Source of the DNA: Patescibacteria group bacterium
GTDB lineage: Bacteria > Patescibacteriota > UBA1384 > JAHJRZ01
Direction of reading: 5' to 3'
DNA length: 15,043 nucleotides
Assembly: GCA_018830605.1 (NCBI GenBank)
Contig: JAHJRZ010000005.1
Location: 1 to 15,043, forward strand
Below, piece by piece: positions 12,766 to 15,043 of this stretch (positions are counted from its first letter, which is position 1; every line of letters begins with the position of its first letter). A program made the translations under genes and the position numbers. Below the pieces are notes generated by a model. That model searched no databases, had not been told where the DNA came from, and saw nothing but the letters and a program-made list of their open reading frames with translations.

Positions 12766-12909
12766 TCAACCCTGCCTCTGCTTATGTTTTGGATTGGTGC
12801 AGATGACCATCAAGATCTTTTTTTTGGTTTTGCCGCTCTTTCTCATCTTGGCGCGTCTGACGATCTTGCACCGGTCGCACATTTTTTTAACTGATGATCT
12901 AACCTTCAT
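12766..12909 (-). CDS. rpmJ: 50S ribosomal protein bL36 with extra loop
   Basis: A tiny zinc-binding protein of the large subunit. The minus-strand frame encodes 47 residues: it begins MKVRSSVKKMCDRCKIVRR and ends CTNPKHKQRQG. The zinc ligands C11, C14, C37 and H42 are all present. The usual length is 37-38; an additional basic segment of about nine residues (around KMRKSGKTKKK) lies between the second and third ligands. It sits between infA and rpsM, as in most bacteria. No Shine-Dalgarno is visible. Confidence 0.93.
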   Translation of the reverse strand: MKVRSSVKKMCDRCKIVRRAKMRKSGKTKKKILMVICTNPKHKQRQG

Positions 12910-12933
12910 AATTTAATACTAAAAAAATAACTA

Positions 12934-12965
12934 ACTTATAAACTTATGTTCTTAAGTTCTTGAGT
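12934..12965. repeat. Four degenerate octanucleotide units in the infA-rpmJ gap
   Basis: ACTTATAA, ACTTATGT, TCTTAAGT and TCTTGAGT stand end to end and share the pattern WCTTAWGT. The array fills about half of the 59-bp gap between infA and rpmJ. Nothing else is seen in this gap. Confidence 0.5.
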
Positions 12966-12968
12966 CGC

Positions 12969-13199
12969 CTAAAGTCTCTTTATTATCCTTCCCCTTGAAA
13001 GATTATAAGGAGAAAACTCCACCTCAACCGCATCCCCGGTCACAATCTTGATATAATGCATCCTCATCTTGCCGGAGAGATGGGCTAAAATCTCATGCCC
13101 TGTCTCCAATTTAACCTTAAATGAAGTGCTGGGCAGGGCTTCAATGACTTTTCCCTGCAAAACAATTTTTTCCTTGGGATCAGGCGTCTCTGCCTTCAT
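12969..13199 (-). CDS. infA: Translation initiation factor IF-1
   Basis: IF-1 is an OB-fold protein that binds the A site of the 30S subunit during initiation. The 76-residue product contains IVLQGKVIEALPSTSFKVKL, the segment HEILAHLSGKMRMHYIKI, and VEVEFSPYNLSRGRIIKRL, matching the family along its whole length apart from a slightly longer N-terminus. AAGGA six bases before the ATG supports the start. It is the first gene of the ribosomal protein operon, directly behind a good promoter. Confidence 0.96.
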   Translation of the reverse strand: MKAETPDPKEKIVLQGKVIEALPSTSFKVKLETGHEILAHLSGKMRMHYIKIVTGDAVEVEFSPYNLSRGRIIKRL

Positions 13200-13225
13200 T
13201 TTTTATCCTTAATTATACTTAAATA

Positions 13226-13254
13226 ATTTTATATCATATTTGTTATTTAGTCAA
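13226..13254 (-). promoter_or_regulatory. Promoter of the infA-rpmJ-rpsM-rpsK-rpsD-rpoA-rplQ-rplM-rpsI operon
   Basis: On the minus strand, TTGACT (13249-13254) is followed after 17 bp by TAAAAT (13226-13231). The leader of about 20 nt carries the infA ribosome-binding site. The layout is nearly the same as the rpmF promoter (TTGACG, 17 bp, TAAAAT). Confidence 0.75.
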
Positions 13255-13268
13255 CCCCTTGTTGCCTG

Positions 13269-13340
13269 CCCTGAAGTTGCGGGTATACTTTAGGGTCGCT
13301 GTATTTGGTTAAATTAGGGTAAGGATTTTATCAATTTAAC
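13269..13340. other. Noncoding stretch with two small inverted repeats
   Basis: CCCTGAAG (13269-13276) can pair with CTTTAGGG (13288-13295) as plus-strand RNA with one G-U pair. GTTAAATT (13308-13315) pairs with AATTTAAC (13333-13340). No T-run follows on either strand, so neither is a clear terminator. No gene is seen between the infA promoter and the metallopeptidase stop. Confidence 0.35.
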
Positions 13341-13358
13341 GAATTTGACCTGTAAAAG

Positions 13359-13394
13359 AGAACCGTCCCCCCGCTGGTCGTCAGAACCGTCCCC
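13359..13394. repeat. GC-rich repeat directly after the metallopeptidase stop
   Basis: AGAACCGTCCCC occurs twice (13359-13370 and 13383-13394), separated by 12 bases containing CCGCTGGTCGTC. The second copy abuts the stop codon. A related sequence follows the stop of the gene at 14455. From memory, GGGGACGGTTCT motifs recur near IS200-type or REP-associated transposases in environmental bacteria; that link is not shown here. Confidence 0.65.
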
Positions 13395-13790
13395 TTACTC
13401 TAACGATCTTTCTCTTCTTCTGGCTTCTGCTCTCCGTACTTCTCTCTCGTCCATACCAAAATGGTGAGCAATCTCATGCCAGACAGTATTTCTGACTATC
13501 TCTTTAATGTCTTTTTCATCTCGAGCAGCTGATTCGATTGACTCTTGAAAAATGGTTATTTTATCCGGAAGAACGCCGCTGTAACCAGAACCTCTACGCG
13601 TTTGAGGAACGCCTTCATAAAGACCAAATAAAATCAATCCTTGTTGTAAATGTAATTTTTTTTCTTGAACTTTAGTAGGTCGTTTCTCAATCACAATGGC
13701 AACATTATCTAATTGCTTTAAGAATTTTTCAGGAATTGCCGAAATACCCTCTGAGACAATTTGTTTAAATTTATTTTGCATAAGATACAT
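13395..13790 (-). CDS. Minimal zincin-type metallopeptidase
   Basis: The product is 131 residues. The zinc signature HEIAHHFGMDE (H105, E106, H109, with D114/E115 as possible third ligand) matches the short single-domain zincin family often annotated as 'metallopeptidase family protein'. Other visible parts are IVIEKRPT in the N-terminal half and the tract SGVLPDKITIFQESIE before the active site. No signal peptide or membrane segment is seen, so it is probably cytoplasmic; its substrate is unknown. ATGs at 13790 and 13781 are both possible starts; the longer form is given. An extended -10 promoter lies about 40 bp upstream, so it is probably transcribed alone. Confidence 0.85.
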   Translation of the reverse strand: MYLMQNKFKQIVSEGISAIPEKFLKQLDNVAIVIEKRPTKVQEKKLHLQQGLILFGLYEGVPQTRRGSGYSGVLPDKITIFQESIESAARDEKDIKEIVRNTVWHEIAHHFGMDEREVRRAEARRRERSLE

Positions 13791-13829
13791 TCAACTTTTA
13801 AAATATCCCTCAATTAATTCTTTGATTGA

Positions 13830-13838
13830 ATTATACCA
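13830..13838 (-). promoter_or_regulatory. Extended -10 promoter for the metallopeptidase gene
   Basis: TGG-TATAAT on the minus strand is a consensus extended -10 box. No -35 box is seen at 16-18 bp, where the upstream terminator hairpin lies. Transcription would start near 13823, about 33 nt before the ATG. Confidence 0.6.
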
Positions 13839-13858
13839 AAAAAGACGGTTGCCCGCCT
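13838..13858 (-). terminator. Rho-independent terminator of the coiled-coil gene
   Basis: Read on the minus strand, AGGCGG pairs with CCGTCT (one G-U pair) around a GCAA tetraloop and runs into a tract of six T. It lies 25-45 bp after the stop of the gene at 13883. The T-tract touches the TGG of the following promoter. Confidence 0.75.
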
Positions 13859-13882
13859 CCTTTTAGATTCAATAAGTAATTT

Positions 13883-14191
13883 TTAAACTTCAAGCTTTAC
13901 GCCTACTTTATCCGCCACTAACTTAATCCACTCTTCGTGCCGCTTGATTTGAACATTAATAGCCGAATATTCCTGAGTTAAAGTCTCGACTGATTTTGCT
14001 AACTTATCGACTGAGATAACAAGATTATTAACTGCTTTGGCTAAATTTTCCACCCTGTCCTCTAATCTTTTTATATCTTCTTTAACGACAATCAACTCAA
14101 GATTAATGTGGCTGATTTTTTTATCCTGGTCATCAAATCGTTTATTCATCATCCGCGCCAGTCTATCCAAAGTCATTTTTTGTTGAGGCAT
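13883..14191 (-). CDS. Small coiled-coil protein of unknown function
   Basis: The product is 102 residues and begins MPQQKMTLDRLARMMNKRFD. Residues about 20-90 show heptad spacing of hydrophobic residues with many Lys/Glu/Asp, for example KEDIKRLEDRVENLAKAV and VDKLAKSVETL, so a long parallel coiled coil is likely. There is no membrane segment or catalytic motif. Short proteins of this kind are frequent as hypotheticals in Patescibacteria, but I cannot assign a family. A TATAAT eight bases before the ATG and the absence of a ribosome-binding site suggest a nearly leaderless message. A terminator follows the gene. Confidence 0.7.
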   Translation of the reverse strand: MPQQKMTLDRLARMMNKRFDDQDKKISHINLELIVVKEDIKRLEDRVENLAKAVNNLVISVDKLAKSVETLTQEYSAINVQIKRHEEWIKLVADKVGVKLEV

Positions 14192-14199
14192 ATAATCAA

Positions 14200-14205
14200 A
14201 TTATA
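14200..14205 (-). promoter_or_regulatory. -10 box just before the coiled-coil gene
   Basis: TATAAT on the minus strand ends eight bases before the ATG at 14191, placing the transcription start at or next to the start codon. No convincing -35 box was found, so confidence is limited. Confidence 0.4.
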
Positions 14206-14336
14206 TTTCAAAACGATTGCCTTTATATTGTAAATCATACACTTTTTAAGTCAAATTTTTAGGCAAATGGGAGATTCTTCGACCTTGCCCTCCATAGCCC
14301 CGCAACATTCCGCAGAACCGCACGCGGCGAAATGGG

Positions 14337-14371
14337 GCAGATTGTAATCCTATTATGTTAGGGGGTTGGGG
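14337..14371 (+). repeat. Diverged copy A of a G-rich repeat
   Basis: GCAGATTGTA, CCTATTATGTTA and GGGGGTTGGGG follow one another here. The same order recurs on the plus strand from 14861 (GCAGATTGTA, CCTATTACGTTA) and on the minus strand from 14982 down to 14947 (GCAGATTGTA, CTATTACGTTGGG, GGTGGGGGG). The remaining noncoding DNA between 14192 and 14336 includes a GC-rich piece (about 14275-14340) without a recognisable gene. Confidence 0.55.
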
Positions 14372-14390
14372 AAATTTAACCTGTTATTGA

Positions 14391-14454
14391 CCTGCCCGTC
14401 GTTGCTACGCTTCAGGCGCTGACAGGCGGGGAACCGCCCCCTCGCTGGAGGTCA
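14391..14454. repeat. GC-rich hairpins and repeat after the stop of the gene at 14455
   Basis: CCTGCCCGTC (14391-14400) pairs with GACAGGCGGG (14421-14430) with one mismatch and one wobble. Overlapping it, GGCGG (14425-14429) pairs with CCGCC (14434-14438) around a GGAA tetraloop, so the two folds exclude each other. The part next to the stop codon (about 14430-14454) resembles 13361-13384 behind the metallopeptidase gene. No T-run is present. Confidence 0.55.
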
Positions 14455-14793
14455 TTACTCTGGTTCAAGTTCAGCGATGGCCTCATCCAAAAGAGTATTA
14501 GCTGTATCAATATCTTCTTTGGTCGTCAGCCGTTCGCTAAATTCAAGATTGCAGAATTGATCGGCAAATTCCTCTTGTTTTTTCGCTAAATCTTCAGAAA
14601 AAAGGCCTCTTAAAACCGCCATTTCCAAATTGCCGGAAACCAATCCAAACCAAGCATCGCTTATTTTACGTTGTGCACCATTAACACTACTAACAGCATC
14701 TTGCGGAATATCATCCGAATAATCCTGCCTTAATCTCTTAAGCTCCGCTAGAAGCTCTGCTCTTGGATCAGGTTTTTGCGGTTCTTTTTCCAT
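14455..14793 (-). CDS. Small acidic hypothetical protein
   Basis: The function is not recognised. The product is 112 residues, predicted mostly helical and acidic, with no signal peptide, membrane segment or catalytic motif. It begins MEKEPQKPDPRAELLAELKR, has a central part SDAWFGLVSGNLEMAVLRGL, and ends TANTLLDEAIAELEPE. The ATG follows a 12-codon open frame after a single base, with no other ribosome-binding site, so it may depend on coupled translation. Its upstream region is one arm of the terminal inverted repeat. Its stop is followed by a GC-rich repeat also found behind the metallopeptidase gene. That it is a real gene is likely but not certain. Confidence 0.6.
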   Translation of the reverse strand: MEKEPQKPDPRAELLAELKRLRQDYSDDIPQDAVSSVNGAQRKISDAWFGLVSGNLEMAVLRGLFSEDLAKKQEEFADQFCNLEFSERLTTKEDIDTANTLLDEAIAELEPE

Positions 14794-14794
14794 T

Positions 14795-14833
14795 TTATTT
14801 TTTCACTTCAAGAATTAAAATTCGTTTGAGCAT
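14795..14833 (-). CDS. Possible 12-residue leader peptide inside the inverted repeat
   Basis: ATG at 14833 opens a frame for MLKRILILEVKK, ending in TAA one base before the ATG of the next gene. AAGGA (14839-14843) lies five bases upstream, a better ribosome-binding site than most genes in the window have. The same frame occurs in mirror image from 15010 on the plus strand. It may be a coupling leader peptide, or the broken start of a duplicated gene. Confidence 0.35.
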   Translation of the reverse strand: MLKRILILEVKK

Positions 14834-14883
14834 ATTATTCCTTGGATAATCTCATAATCTGCAGATTGTAGGCCTATTACGTT
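14800..14883 (+). repeat. Left arm of an 84-bp near-perfect inverted repeat
   Basis: This arm is the reverse complement of 14960-15043 at 83 of 84 positions; the only mismatch is 14873 against 14970. It contains a 12-bp palindrome AATCTGCAGATT (14856-14867). A 76-bp spacer (14884-14959), AT-rich except for its right end, separates the arms and holds no gene. On the minus strand the spacer has TTGATT followed after 17 bp by AATAAT, a weak promoter candidate. Confidence 0.95.
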
Positions 14884-14959
14884 AATGGTTGTAATAGTTT
14901 TTCAATTATTTGATTCGGTTTTACAAAAATCAATGAAATGAACTATCCCCCCACCACCC

Positions 14960-15043
14960 AACGTAATAGACCTACAATCTGCAGATTATGAGATTATCCA
15001 AGGAATAATATGCTCAAACGAATTTTAATTCTTGAAGTGAAAA
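14960..15043 (-). repeat. Right arm of the 84-bp inverted repeat, ending at the window edge
   Basis: This is the mirror copy of 14800-14883. It reaches the final base of the window, so its true outer limit is not known. It contains the mirrored AATCTGCAGATT palindrome (14976-14987). Confidence 0.95.
15010..15043 (+). CDS. Start of an open frame running off the right edge
   Basis: AAGGA (15000-15004) and ATG (15010) open a frame for MLKRILILEVK that is still open at the edge. It mirrors the 12-codon frame at 14795-14833. Whether it continues as a real gene or stops at a mirrored TAA cannot be seen. Confidence 0.3.
   Translation, partial: MLKRILILEVK

Noticed and set aside
14391..14438. Rho-independent terminator behind the gene at 14455
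   Set aside because: The hairpins are GC-rich but no T-run follows on either strand; it is kept as a repeat only.
14192..14454. A tRNA or small RNA gene in the GC-rich gap
   Set aside because: No cloverleaf with a TTCGANNC-type T-loop could be found, and no terminator follows.
14947..14972. G-quadruplex in the spacer of the inverted repeat
   Set aside because: Only two or three G-runs of three or more are present, too few for a standard quadruplex.

Overview
The window looks like a chromosomal fragment of a Patescibacteria (Candidate Phyla Radiation) bacterium, most likely from the Parcubacteria side. This is inferred from gene content and protein architecture, because no rRNA gene is present. 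The DNA is AT-rich, genes are packed tightly with overlaps or gaps of a few bases, and several conserved proteins are domain-reduced (PheS, PheT and AspRS). TGA is an ordinary stop here.

Left part, plus strand (1-2842): the 3' part of leuS runs in from the left edge. It is followed by a good sigma70-type promoter and the unit rpmF-nusB-rnc (bL32, NusB, RNase III). A three-step nested hairpin lies just before nusB. The 3' end of rnc overlaps the 3' end of the next, convergent gene.

Middle part, minus strand (2830-8545): aspS and a D-Ala-D-Ala carboxypeptidase form one unit. A second unit holds a small four-helix membrane protein, pheS and pheT. Its promoter appears to start transcription at or next to the first AUG.

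Right-middle part, minus strand (8546-13254): a translation operon reads infA-rpmJ-rpsM-rpsK-rpsD-rpoA-rplQ-rplM-rpsI, with a clear promoter before infA. The 47-codon rpmJ lies at 12766-12909. The usual upstream partners of infA (map, adk, secY) are not next to it.

Right end (13255-15043): an accessory-looking stretch holds a minimal zincin metallopeptidase, a coiled-coil protein and a small acidic hypothetical protein. These are separated by GC-rich repeat fragments. The last 244 bases form an almost perfect 84-bp inverted repeat around a 76-bp spacer, ending exactly at the window edge.

The most unusual signal is repetitive DNA woven into housekeeping genes. Heptanucleotide arrays lie in frame inside leuS (two) and pheT (one). 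A GC-rich element of three hairpins (about 105 bp) sits in frame inside aspS. Two closely related palindromic elements of about 110 bp fill the rpsM/rpmJ and rpsD/rpsK gaps. GC-rich repeats lie directly behind the stop codons of two small genes. No complete transposase, CRISPR array, tRNA or rRNA was seen.
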